From: Artemia franciscana | Lineage: Eukaryota; Arthropoda; Branchiopoda; Anostraca; Artemiidae | Direction of reading: 5' to 3' | Assembly (NCBI RefSeq): GCF_032884065.1 | Contig: NC_088865.1 | Location: forward strand, 46,154,185 to 46,218,184 | DNA length: 64,000 nucleotides | Shown here: piece after piece, positions 20,743 to 32,717 of the stretch | Position numbering within the stretch: position 1 is the stretch's first letter | Layout: the number at the start of each line of letters is the position of its first letter | Translations under genes and position numbers: made by a program | Notes under the pieces: model-generated | The model's input: the letters and a program-made list of their open reading frames with translations, nothing else | The model's database searches: none | What the model was told of the DNA's origin: nothing

Positions 20743-21416
20743 CTAAGACCTTAATACTACCGCTACTAGCACTATTATTATGAATAATACTACTATTATT
20801 ACTAATACTACTACTGTGACTACTATTGCAACTATGCCTGAAAATATGAAGTTGAAATTTTCAGGGAATTTCAAGGGGTGAAGGTGATCTAAATCACAGC
20901 ACTCCATTTGTATCAGATTGTCAAAAGGGCGTATCAGCAATGTCTTAGGAACAGTTTGGTGTGTGAAGCTAAAACTTACAGGGCTTGTCGCGGGGGATGT
21001 TGAACTAACCCAAAGACAATAGTTGTATCCTATTGCAATTGGTTCTAGACTTACTAGTAGTACCGCTACGGCTACTGCTACCGTTATTACTACTGCTACT
21101 GCTACTACCACCATCACAGTTAAAGCTACCTCTATTAATTCTACTGCAACTACCACTGCTTGTACTATTACTGCTTGCACTGCTACTACAGGTGCTTAAG
21201 CTAAGCTTATTGAGCTACTTAAGCTAAGCTTATTAAACTATTAGTGCTTGTACTGCTACTACTGCTACTTAAGCTAAGCTTATTAAGGCGAAAAATTTGG
21301 GAAAATGAAAATAAAATTTTCAATGTGTATTGAAGGGGATGTTGGAGGAACGAAGCTGCTATGTGCATACTGCTATGAATGCTACTGCTGCTACTACAGT
21401 TGTTGCTACTACGCAA
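20743..21416. repeat. Triplet-rich tracts (CTA/CTG/ACT)
   Basis: Three clusters (20755-20840, 21040-21190, 21235-21270 with an outlier at 21360-21410) consist of imperfect ACTACTGCT-type triplets. They create long false open frames rich in valine, leucine or serine on either strand. The matching tracts in the right arm are at 41690-42360. The word TTAAGCTAAGCTTATTAA recurs three times at 21197-21287. Confidence 0.85.
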
Positions 21417-21480
21417 GCTAAGGGTATTAATGTGAAGCTTTGAAGGAATATATAGGCGGATGTTGAATTAAATTAAATAA

Positions 21481-21761
21481 AAAAACTAGTTTTTTTAACT
21501 GAAAGTAAGGAGCGACATTAAAACTTAAAACGAACAGAAGTTACTCCGTATATGAAATGGGTTTTCCCCTCCGCAATCCCTCGCTCTTTAAGCTAAAGTT
21601 TATAATTGTTTTAAAAATTAGAATTGTGGCAAAGAGTCAAACTTTAGCGTAAAGAGCGAGGAATTGCGGAGGGGAAAACCCATTTCATATACGGAGTAAT
21701 TCCTGTTCGTTTTAAGTTTTAATGTCGCTCCTTACTTTCAGTTAAAAAAACTAGTATTTTT
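21481..21761. repeat. Hairpin MITE-like element, left arm
   Basis: A 281-base near-perfect palindrome has arms of about 120 bases starting ACTAGTTTTTTTAACTGAAA and containing GTAAGGAGCGACATTAAAAC and CGAGGGATTGCGGAGGGGAA-type text, with a loop of about 40 bases. It has no coding capacity. Copies or relatives are at 41341-41610 and 57983-58275, and half-copies occur throughout the arms. Confidence 0.88.
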
Positions 21762-22019
21762 TAATTTAATTTCTGCACGTTTTTGAATTAATGCATGTTT
21801 GATTTTGGCTCTCCGCACATAAATTATTAAAATGAAATTTGCATATTATTTTTTTTTTTGGCTAAATGGCTTTCTCTTAATTTTGATCAGACGATTTTGA
21901 GAAATAAGGGGTGGTGAAGGAGGCGTAGTTGCCCTCCAATTTTTCGGTTACTTAAAAAGGTAACTAGAACTTTTAATTTTTAACGAACGTTTTTATTAGT
22001 AAAAAATATACGTAACTTA

Positions 22020-23050
22020 AGAATTAACTTACGTAACAAACTTTTATATTCTTATATTTTTATTATGTATATGAGGGGGTGTGTCCCCTCGTTAATACCT
22101 CGCTCTTTATACTAAATCTTAAGTTTTTTCCCAATTCTTTAAGAATGACCCCTGAATCAGAAAAGCCGTAGATTAAGTAGTTGAAATTACTAAAAATACT
22201 TTAGCATAAAGAGCGATGTATTTATTTCCTCCAAAATACATTGCTCTTTATGTTAAAGTATTTTTAGAACCCCTAATATGCTTAATTATCTCTGTTCGTT
22301 TTAAGTTTCAATGCTACTCCTTACTTTCAATTGAAAAAACTTTTTCATGTTTAGTTTTTCATTGTTTTTTTTTTTTTAGTAATGCTAGAAAATCCTGCAC
22401 CCTTTTCATTGGGTTTCTCTTCCCCCATGACATAAAAAGCATCCTATGCAAATTGACTATGCGGAACAAAATGGCTATCTCAAAATTTTGATCCATTGAA
22501 TTTGGGGGAAAAATGAGCGTGGGAGGGGGTCTAGGTGCCCTCTAATTTTTATAGTCACTTAAAAAAGGCACTAGAACTTTTCATTTCCATCAGAATGAGC
22601 CCTCTTACGACATTCTAGGAGCACTTGGTCGATACGATGACCCCTGGGAAAAAGAAAAAAAAAAAAAGAAATAAACACGCACCCCTGATCCGTCTTCTGG
22701 TAAAAAACACGAAATTACACATTTTTGTAGATAGGAGCTTGAAATTTTTGCTATAGGGTTATCTGGTACGCTGAATGCTATGGTGTGAGTTTTGTTAAGA
22801 TTCTATGACTTTTAGGAATTGTTTCCCCCTATTTTCAAAAATAAGGTAAATTTTCTCAGGCTCGTACTTTTGATGACAGAGACTAAATTTGATGAAACTT
22901 ATATATATAAAATCAGCATGAAAATTCGATTCTTTTGATGTATCTTTTAGCATCAATATTCCGATTTTTAGAGTTTCGTTTACTATTGAGCTGGATCACT
23001 CCTTACTACAGTTCGTTATCACGAACTGTTTAATGAGAACGAACTCTTGA
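22020..23050 (-). repeat. Dispersed repeat family copy (minus)
   Basis: Read on the minus strand, it begins GTTCGTGATAACGAACTGTA, then AGTAAGGAGTGATCCAGCTC, ATACATCAAAAGAATCGAAT, and CGTATCGACCAAGTGCTCCT. This is the same order as the tandem units at 55034-57990. It ends in hairpin text with AAAGAGCGAGGTATTAACGA. It does not encode a protein. The right-arm counterpart is 39885-41080. Confidence 0.85.
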
Positions 23051-23399
23051 GTATGTAGATTTTCAAAAAGGAGACACAGTAATATTTCAAGAACCGCTTA
23101 CATTATTAAGTTATACCTTTAAGGGTAAGTTGTCACGGATTGTGAACTAGCCAGAATGCACCATGCGCATACTATTAGTACTATCAGTACAGTTGCTGTA
23201 ACTAATATTGCTACAGGTATTAAGGTGAAACTTTTGGAGAATGTTTATTGAAAGTTTCAACGGAAAAACTATATATACATGCAGGCATTCAATAGGGCAT
23301 ATAAGAAAGGCAGTGCCACTATAATAGCTAGCAACATTATTGAAAGTTTTAAACAAGCTACTTTGACAAGAAATTAAAACTTGTAATGCCCTTTGTAAG

Positions 23400-24150
23400 A
23401 GTCAAAAGTAATTTAAGGATAAGCAACCCTCCTCCTAAGCCCATTCATTTCCAAAACACATCCAATCATAATTTTGAAACAGCCATTTTTTAAGCATATT
23501 TGAATGGTCCAGTAACTATGTTTCTAGGAATATTTGATATATCAGCCCTCCATACTTATGCCACTTGCCCAGCACGCTTTAAAATTAAATCTTGCTTAGA
23601 ACTAAATCTAAAAGTACTGCGTGTATGGTTACCGATAAGATACCTCACCAATATGTTGAGAACGACTGGGGGTATTAAATTGAAATTTTTAGAGCTACTA
23701 CTATTACTACTGCTGTTCTTACAATATAATAAACCATAAGAGTGCTAGAGAGCAAGAATTTATTTCTGTTATTTGTCAGTTATTTGTAGATTTTTTTTTC
23801 AAAATCTAGAGAAGAACAATGTTTTCTTTAAATGCCAAAAAAAGTTATTTTTCAAGGCAGAAGGGGGGGGGACAAAAAGGTTTGCAGTCCTGGTTAGAGT
23901 GAGAACGTAGCTCCTCTAACTCTCCTCTTTCTTGACGTTTTTTTAAGTAATAACGTTGGTATTTTGCATCTTATTTTAACTTGAGTGGTGCAAAAATTTT
24001 CAGTATATACGATTGCAGGTTCAACTGCACGATATCTGCCTTTGCCAGGAAACATCTTGAGCTACCTCGAACTTATGAACAAGGATGTTGGACGGGGAAG
24101 CACAGGGAGGGGGGCAGAGTTAGAGGAAACGCAGCAACAAAATCCCACCA
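23400..24150. other. Arm sequence without gene
   Basis: Simple AT-rich text contains a GGGGGGG run (23869) and a short (CTA)n tract at 23690-23715. No credible coding region was seen. The mirrored stretch is 38750-39480. Confidence 0.4.
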
Positions 24151-24159
24151 AATTTCAAT

Positions 24160-25760
24160 GATTAATTTGACCCCGATAAAGGCAAAAACCAATGGAACGA
24201 AAATTCTGGTATTATTCTTGGATTAATCGGTTGATAAATTAATCTTTCACCCCACAAATAGTAGTAAACGCCGCTTGATCCGGTTTGATCTTTTTTACTG
24301 CTTAAAAAGGGTCATAGTGCTTTCAATATCCCTTCTTGGGAGCCTTCTCTTGGAATTTTAGGACCATTGACTGTATACGACAAACCCTGAGAAAAAAAAC
24401 GTACTCTTATCTTTGGTCAACCTTCTATGTTAAGAAATTGAAAATTTCCCAGTTTTGTAAACAGAGACTTGAAACAACGAAAGAAAGGTCATCTGATATG
24501 GTGAATTTGATAGGTGGCATATAGCTTTCGGAAAGATCATTTGCCCTTTTGAGGCGTTTTCCCCGTTTTGAGAAATCAGGCAAATTTTCCCAGGCTTGTA
24601 ACTCTTGGTGGTCCTGCCAAAACGTATGAGATTTTATATATTTGATATTATGAACAAAAACAATTCTGTTGATGTATATATTGTTGTCAAAGCTTCTTTA
24701 TTTTAGAGATTAGTTTGCTAACAACACGAGTCATTCCTTACTTACAATTAACTAAACAACACAAGTTTTTTCAACTGAAAGTAAAAAACAACATTAAAAC
24801 TTAAAACGAACAGAAACTTATTACATATATGGGGGATTTTTCTTATGCGTAATAATTTTTGTTCATTTTTAGTTTTAAGGTAGCTCCTTACTTTCAGTCG
24901 AAAAAATCTCGTTTTGTTAGTTACTTTCTGATTGTCTCTTGAATAATGCTGGGAAACCCGGCACCCTCTTCATAGAAAATTCCTTCCCCCATGAAAACTT
25001 CCTTCATGGAAAAATCCTCCCCCGGGTTCCACTTCAAAAAAATCCCCCTGAAAACGTCTGTATACTTTACAATAACTAATACTGTATAAAAACAATGGGC
25101 AAAGTTCATAACTTGCAGCCCTTCCTCCAGGGACTGTGACATAATCAAAGACATAGTTAGTAGATTTTTCGACTATGCTGAACAAAACGGCTGTCTCAAA
25201 ATTTTAATCGGGTGAGCTTGGGGAAAAAATGACCGTAGGTGGAAGCCTAGTTTCCCTCCAGTCTTTTGGTCACTTAAAAAGGGCACTAGAACTTTTAATA
25301 TCCCTTCAAATAAGCTCTCATGATATTCTAGGACCATTGGGTCGATACGATCACCCTTGGGGGAAAAAAATTAAAACCTTAAAAAAAATACTTTTTTCCT
25401 TCAAAAATACAAATTGTACAATTTTGTAGATTAGAGCTTGAAACATTTACAGCAGGGTTCTCTGATACGCTAAATGAGATGGTTTGATTCTCATTGAGAT
25501 CCTATGACTTTTAAAGGGTTGTTTCCTCTTTTTTCGAATATAAGGGAAATTTGTTTAGACTCGTAACTTTTGATGGGTAAAACTAAATTCAATGAAACTT
25601 ATATATTTGAAATCAGTACAAATATCCAATTCTTTTGATGTATCTATTGGTATAAAAACTCTGTTTTAAGAGTTTCGGTTATTATTGAGCCGTGTCACTC
25701 CTTACTTAAAGTTCGTTACCACGAACTGTTTGATTCGTTACGACAAACTGTTTAATGAAA
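24160..25760 (-). repeat. Two further dispersed-repeat copies (minus)
   Basis: One diverged copy spans about 24160-24760 and ends with GAGTCATTCCTTACTTACAA. A second spans 24900-25760 and ends at GTTCGTTACCACGAACTGTT. They are separated by a short hairpin at 24765-24915 (AACACAAGTTTTTTCAACTG against CAGTCGAAAAAATC). The mirrored copies are 37150-38740. Confidence 0.8.
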
Positions 25761-26038
25761 ATTTTTCACGTCTACGATTTTCTTGGATGAGAGTAATTTA
25801 CAAGACAGGAATAAATCATTTATTACTAATTACTGATTCAGGTAGCAGTTGTTCTTTTGCAGATGTTTTCAGGGTATTAAAAATAGAGTTTGAAGGACTT
25901 GAATGAAAAAAAAAACAAATCAGCAGCAAAATATCATGTGAAGCTATGCAGCAGGGTCCTCTATTCCCCGTCTAGAGTTTCAAAATTTTTACAACTTCAT
26001 CTTAGTTTTTCTAAATTCTTGCATATTTCACCTGCTTG

Positions 26039-26069
<31 letters not shown>

Positions 26070-26699
26070 TCCAGTTCTAAGTTGCAAATTCAGGTTTTCC
26101 CGTTTCAAATAGGCTATATTGCTGAAAAAAAACACTCTTTCAATGGGGGGGGGGGTTATGAGTCAGTGTTTAACAAAATTAACTATTATGACGCCTTTTT
26201 GCTGACTCGTAATGTTGTTTACTTCTTTCTCAGAAACCAATTTTATCAAGGAAGACTGCGTTAGTAATCACACAGAAAAAGTTAGCTATTATTTTTGCAA
26301 CTTTTTACGTGAAATTATACATACGAGTAAACAATTATTTCGCGCGTGTTCAGTAAAGCTGGAGGATGAGGTCTTAAGTAATATACAAGACTGATTTAAT
26401 TTGTTTAGTAGTAGGCACTCTCCGCCTTAGCTCTGTTTTTCGTAGTTTCATTCATGAAAATTTTTCCAAACCACAGTTTTTCAAAGAAAATTTAAGAGAC
26501 ACATTAAGACCTAAGATAGGAAAAAAAGTCATATATTATCAAACCATACGTGGTAACGAAATATAAATAAGGAGCGACCCGACTCACTAGTAATCGAAAC
26601 TATAAAACACAGAATTTTGATACAATAGAAACTTTTTAGGCTGATTTCAAATATATAAGCTTCTCTAAGTTTAGTCTTACCCATCAAAGGTTACGACCC

Positions 26700-28480
26700 T
26701 GATGTTGAGAGGGTAGGAAACTGATAAAGAACTTTGGTCGCTTATCCACCAAAGCAGTTTTGCACTACGAGTTCCTATGGAACATAATCTATGTGCGATT
26801 ATGTAGCAAGCTAAATCAAAAGACACTATGTGTTCTCTGGTCATCAAAGTGGCATATTTGCGATTGGTTGGGAGGGCCTTAGTGTATTAAGCTAAAACCC
26901 TCTGGTAAAGTTGAGGGGGAAGCAATTAGATGTTGAGATAAGACTTAAGGGAGAGGGCAAAGACAAATCAAAAGACCCTATTCGTATGTACCCAGGCTAT
27001 TGAAATAGGGTAGCCGCATTGTCTGAGAAACGACTTGGTAAACATAATTGTACAATTTGATCGCTGTTACGAGGTCAAGGGAACCTCAAATTTTGGCCTT
27101 GAGCAGGGGTTGGAGGTAAATCTGAAGACCCCATGCGTCTTTCAGATTGTCATTATAGCGTATCTGCAATAGATCAGGAACTGTATGGTGTATACAGCTG
27201 AAGGTTTCAAGTAGTTTAGGGAGAGTAGGTAGACATCAGACGACTTCAATGTTTTTGTTCAGGAAAATAACTGAAAATGTAACGTCTGAAATACACCAAA
27301 ACGTTCAGATACTTTGGGGAAAGGGGTAAGTGGAATTCAAATTTCATGTTAGAAGTTGAAGAGTGGCAAAAATGTTATGTCTCCGTTCCAGCTAATGGTT
27401 TATCAAGAGATACGGCAAACCAAAAGACATTTTTTGGTGCTAGGAAATCAACTTAGTGTATCTACAATATCTTGGTAGTATCCATGGGGATTAAATTGAA
27501 ACTTTCAGGAAATGTTGGAAGGCCAAATGAACTACTGAATTGAAGACGGGGGAAGGAAAGGGGAGTAAGTACCGAAACATATTTGCACTGTAAACCCCTG
27601 TGGAGCTTATAATACATTAACAGTTAAGTATCAAGGTGAATCTTAATACACTGTGTAATGCCAGTTAATCAAAACGGATATCATGAAAACTAGAAAACTA
27701 GTTAAATTATCAATTTGAAGTTTTAGGGGATGCTGGGGGTCGATTATCTCAGAATTCAGGCTCGGTAGGGGGGGCAGAAGTAGGCTAAATTGGAACACAA
27801 AAATATATCTAAATTATCAAAATTGCATATCAGCAACATCTTGGGAGCGACTTTTGAGGATAGAGATTAAATATACCCGAGCTTCATATGCGCTTTACTG
27901 AAATCAAAATATATCTTAAACAGTCTCTCTCCTATAACTACAACAAAGAAAATTGCCGAGGCTTCCAAGAATTACTATCGTTATAAATTAGACGATCATT
28001 CTGCTCTTCATTCCTTCTTTCCAGGAACTAAAATAAATAAATAAGAGTTCTACCATATGAAATCAAAAATGACCATGAAGCTTATAACAAGCTGAAACTA
28101 TCCTGAATATGAGGGATTTGCCGCCTCTTTAACCCCTTGGTTTTTAGGCAACAGTTCTATAGGACTTAAAAATACTTCTTACAACAATTTCAACGGCTTT
28201 TGTGTTTTAGCATTCATTTTTAAAGAATTTTTTTAAGTCATTTTTTCAATTAAAAAATTAGTCAGTTCTTCTTAATCTTTATTTTTTTATTTATTCTTAC
28301 AAAGAATGCAACAAAAGAAACAAAATAAGATCCAATTAGTTTCTGGTTCAATTTCTCTTGCATTAAATGATTTTCTCTGGTATTTCTGATTTTCACTTGC
28401 ACCTCCCCTGGTTTTCTCTAAAATTTTTGTGGCATTTCTCTGGTCTTAAAGTCAATTCTTTAGTCGTTTTTAAAGGACAG
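26700..28480. repeat. Degenerate periodic repeat, non-coding
   Basis: The text recurs about every 150-270 bases. A core like GGTAAATC..AAGACACTATGTGTTC..GGTCATCAAAGTGGCATATTTGC (seen best on the minus strand) is followed by a pyrimidine-rich run. Stops interrupt all frames, so I see it as an old satellite-like tandem array. The mirrored array in the right arm is 33270-35040. Confidence 0.55.
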
Positions 28481-28594
28481 AAAGTCAAACTTTAGCTCAA
28501 AGAATGGGGACTGAAAAGAATGACATCCCTTCATATGCGACATAATTTTTGTTTCTCTTAAGTTTTAATGAGGGGGCCTCGCCCTTTTCAGTCC

Positions 28595-29431
28595 CCAGTC
28601 TTTGAGTTAACGTTTGACTTTGTGTTCTTTCTGTGAAGCCTCAACAATTTTCAATGTTGCAATTATAGGAGAGAAACTGTTTAATATACATTTTGATTTG
28701 AGTAAAGCGCACATGAAGCTCAGGCATATAGAGGGCTTAAGAGGTGGATGATTTTCTCCTTTTTAAGGTTATTTCTATTCTCGAATTATGTTGAGGTAAT
28801 TTTTGTTCAGAATTTGAGAAAAAAGTACCAGCCCTTTTTGGAACATCCAATACTCAGGCGAAAAATGTTTCAGCATTCTTATCCCTTTCTTAAATAAAAT
28901 CCTGAAAATCCTCTTTCACAACCCTCTCCAGACACTCCCAGAATGTTTTAACTCCATACCCCCTGTAGTCCCCGATATCTTGTAGATACACTTTTTAAGT
29001 TCTGATATCTTAAATTCTCCTTAAATTCTCCAGTCTTTGAGTTAACGTTTGACTTTGTGTTCTTTCTGTGAAGCCTCAACAATTTTCAATGTTGCAATTA
29101 TAGGAGAGAAACTGTTTAATATACATTTTGATTTGAGTAAAGCGCACATGAAGCTCAGGCATATAGAGGGCTTAAGAGGTGGATGATTTTCTCCTTTTTA
29201 AGGTTATTTCTATTCTCGAATTATGTTGAGGTAATTTTTGTTCAGAATTTGAGAAAAAAGTACCAGCCCTTTTTGGAACATCCAATACTCAGGCGAAAAA
29301 TGTTTCAGCATTCTTTTCCCTTTCTTAAATAAAATCCTGAAAATCCTCTTTCACAACCCTCTCCAGACACTCCCAGAATGTTTTAACTCCATACCCCCTG
29401 TAGTCCCCGATATCTTGTAGATACACTTTTT
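28595..29431 (+). repeat. 435-base tandem duplication at arm end
   Basis: The segment from CCAGTCTTTGAGTTAACGTT (28595) to GATATCTTGTAGATACACTT (about 28996) is repeated from 29030 to 29431, with one difference noted (CTTATCCC against CTTTTCCC). The right arm has only one copy. The arm's inverted match ends in the short piece between the two copies. Confidence 0.92.
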
Positions 29432-32400
29432 GATAGCCTGGGTGTATATACTGTCTTTTGGTTCACTCCACCACTTCACCGTGAACAATTTTGAAACACC
29501 AGTGGGGCTAATAGTGCCAAAATCTTAAGTAGATTCAAGGCAAAAATATTTTGACACTCTCATTTTCTTTTTCCAATAACAAAATATTAAGTCCCTTTGC
29601 CGTTTCTCCTCCCAACGCTCTGAAATTTTAATATATATTCTCAAGAGTTTCGATTTACTTCTGCGCCTCTCCAAAGTCAGAATTCTAAGGTAATCGGTCC
29701 CCAACATCCCCTGTAAGTGGTTTTCTAGTTTTCATGCTATATTTTTTGATCAACTGGCATCACATTGTGTCTTATGATTTATCTTGCCACTTAACCGTGA
29801 ATGTATCATACGTTCCATAGAGGGTTTATATTATTATCGAAGTTTTAGTTTTCAGTGGAAAGGACTACTCTTTACTTATAGCTTGTTATAACGAGCTTTC
29901 ATATGCACCAGTCTTTTAAACGTGAACGAAAGCTACTACTCCCTCCTTTAACCCTGTTTTAAACCCCCAAAACTGAACCTCCCCTTACCCCATCCTTCCC
30001 AAAGCAGTACTTAAATTTTCAACACCTTGCTCAAATCCTTTTTGAAATATTGCAGATAGTCTGCTTTGATGACCTGGATACACGAAATGTGTGTTTTGAT
30101 TTACCTCTGCCCATCCGTGAGTCAAAATCAGAGATCTACTCCTATCCTTCCCGCTGTCGCTTCACCACTTCCTGAAAGTTTTGACTCCCATTCTATTTCC
30201 TGGATATTGCAGATAATTTGAAAACTCAGATATACTTGACCAAGTATCTTTTGGTCTACTGAGGTACGCGAGTTGTTTCTAGAGTATACCATTAAGAAAC
30301 TGTGAGAATTTCGGCTTAGCGATCGATTCCTAAGAGTTTCTTTCTGATGGGGCAACCCAGACCAAACATAGCCTTCTGCTCTTTTAGAATCTCATTGAAG
30401 AACGAGTGATTCAAATTAGACTTCTCAACCTTTACATTTTTTTTTTCTTACAAAATCGCTATCTAAAACATAGATCCGATTTAAAAAGGAAACAAGGTGG
30501 GGCTAGATAGGAGAAAATGTGTGGGATGGGACTGATTGCCTTATATCACTTTCATGCCTAAAAAGAGCATTAAACTTTCAATTATAATTGAATGAGCTCC
30601 CTCTCAACTTTAAATGACCGCCCCTTCAATGCGAAAGGACAGAGACAAAATTTTTGGGCCTTTTCTGGCACTTTATGAGGTCCCATTTTCGGGAGTAAAT
30701 CATGTTTTTACCTCAACATTGGCTTTTCATTTGCCAAAAAACATAAGAACATAAGTTTCAAACTGACCGTAAAACATATTGGCCTGTTCAGGCCCTGCTT
30801 TAAGATGGGAGGGTCCCTCTCCTCAAAAAATTGTTTATGCACATGTTGTTTCTATTTTCCCAAGTGCTTATGGCTGTCAGTTTTAAACTTGTCAGAGAGA
30901 GGATTTTTTTTTGTCCATTTCCAAGCCCTATTACACCCTGTCCTCCTCTATCTTCGAAAATTGTGAATCTCTTGACCGAGAGAACAATCCCTGAAAGTTT
31001 TGAGCCAATCGCCTATCAAAATCAAATCAGCCTCCCTTTTTTTTAAAACCTAGGCTCAAACAATTGGCAAGCTCCATCATTTACGGCCCTTGTCCTAGGG
31101 ACTGTGGGGGTCATGCCATTTCCGTAGGCATATTTTATTTTACCACTCAACTATTCTAAAAAGATGGCTTAAAAATGTGATCGGATTTCTCTTGGAATAC
31201 TATGAGGCTAGGTAGCGCAAAAGGCACAGGTAGGGGTCCGTTTGCCCTCCCAATACACTTGGCTTCTACTCTGATACTTTGTGCTCTTTTTAAGTGCAAA
31301 TAAGAATTCGAGGGAACTCAGTCACCCTTTGTGCCTCTCGAAACCTCTTGCGACCCACAGTACGTAAGAAAAGTCAAAAATACCCTTTTCACCACACAGA
31401 TCAAAAGTTCTAAAAACATACCACCTGGCAATATAATCTTTGCGGCCAAAGATTTGACTGCAAAAATCTTTGCAGTCAAAGATATTTTCAAGTAAAGTCG
31501 GTGCACGTACATGCATTTATCTTGCAAAGAGAACAATCATAATATCGGAATGATGCAACAATTTTTAATCTGCAGAATAGAAAGGGAAGGATAAAAAAAC
31601 AAAATTAATGAGGAGCATATCCAAATACAATTATTTAAAAATAAAATAAAATGGTATCTTAACTCCCTTTTCCCTATTTGTGCACGTACTTTTCTGATAC
31701 AATTGACCTAGTGTGGTTGCGCAAATCCTCGTTATTTAAATTTGTTCTGTTGGAACTGACACTTACAACAAAGGAAGATAAGGACGACACGCTTTGAGAA
31801 AAAAAAACAATAATCAATCTTGGATTTCCACGTACAATCGATAAGAAATACTCATAATCAAAAACAGACTAAAGACATCTTCTAAAAACTCCGCCTAAGA
31901 CTGATCTATAAAATAGTTCAAATACTTTGATCCCAACGATTTTACAAAAAAAAGATGCAATAATATTTTGAAAACTCATAACTTTTGTGTATTCTTCACT
32001 TGTCAATCTGCTGTTGATTTGAAGTCCTGATCAACTTAGTATACTTTTCTCAGTAATGTGATAGGATTTATTCAATATGAAAAGGTGAGCGCAACCAGGT
32101 TTTGTTTTGTAAAGGTTTCCACTCCTTTTCTTCAATTTTAAATAACAGATATGAGAGGATGGATGGAGATATGATACAATATGAAGTAGATATGAGAAAG
32201 AGACACGGAGATAGATAAGACCTAAGAGGAGTGGTTATATCTTCTAGTTCCTTGTTTTCTTCTCATGGCGAGTGCTAAATTTCGCCTGATAAAGTGTTAC
32301 ATCGTTGAATTCAAGTGCAGCAAAATCCTGTAAAACAGCAATTTTGTAGAGCAAAATTTCGTGAAAATATCGAAAGGGTATTTACATAGACACCCCCTTC

Positions 32401-32717
32401 CCAGTCTTAGAGGTCATACTAGCGTATGGTAGGTCATAAAACGATTTGTCATAAGGCATACCTGCTATGCACAATAAATTAGCCGTTATTATAGACCTTT
32501 TATGAAATAAGTAATTTTTAACACATATTTTAAAATAACAAGTTTTTCAAAGGAAAGTATAGAGCCATATTAAAGCCAAAAATGAGCAGAACTTGCATTT
32601 GCATTTACTATCAATGAAAAGCTGAAACCCAAAACGAACAGAAATTCAAGTAAATAATTGCATCAAACAAAAACATAAGATATTCTACTATAGGTAAATA
32701 AATGAAAGCCTGGAATA
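29432..32717. repeat. Spacer between the inverted-repeat arms
   Basis: Non-coding. Positions 29990-30420 match 35070-35490 in direct orientation at roughly 85 percent by eye. Positions 30480-31320 resemble diverged dispersed-repeat copies. Positions 32540-32700 hold a scrap with AAACGAACAGAAATTC. Open frames here are short and unsupported. Confidence 0.75.
31454..31479. repeat. Small perfect hairpin near centre
   Basis: TTGACTGCAAA and TTTGCAGTCAA form an 11-base stem with a short loop. A second, weaker pairing (ATCTTTG..CAAAGAT) flanks it. It lies close to the geometric centre of the giant inverted repeat (about 31450-31550). Confidence 0.8.

Larger units (their letters stand above)
18825..29036 (+). 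repeat. Left arm of giant inverted repeat
   Basis: Reading inward from 18825 this arm is matched by the reverse complement of 44268 back to 32718. Paired positions add up to about 63098 in the outer half and about 62898 in the inner half, showing only small net indels. Encoded ORFs in the two arms differ by a few residues per hundred. A segment present at 35046-36210 in the right arm is missing here at about 26700. The outer edge is ACTTACATTGAATTCG, next to a hAT relic. A 26-base T run lies at about 26040-26066. Confidence 0.93.

Noticed and set aside
20743..21180. 145-codon valine/isoleucine-rich frame (also 41918-42355)
   Set aside because: It is produced by triplet repeats, is open on both strands and has no domain. 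Translation reflects the repeat, not a gene.
25890..26264. 124-codon frame with a phenylalanine run
   Set aside because: It is produced by a 26-base T run; the mirrored copy differs in length and frame.
31318..31536. Two overlapping minus-strand frames near the centre
   Set aside because: They cross a small hairpin and diverged repeats; no family pattern.
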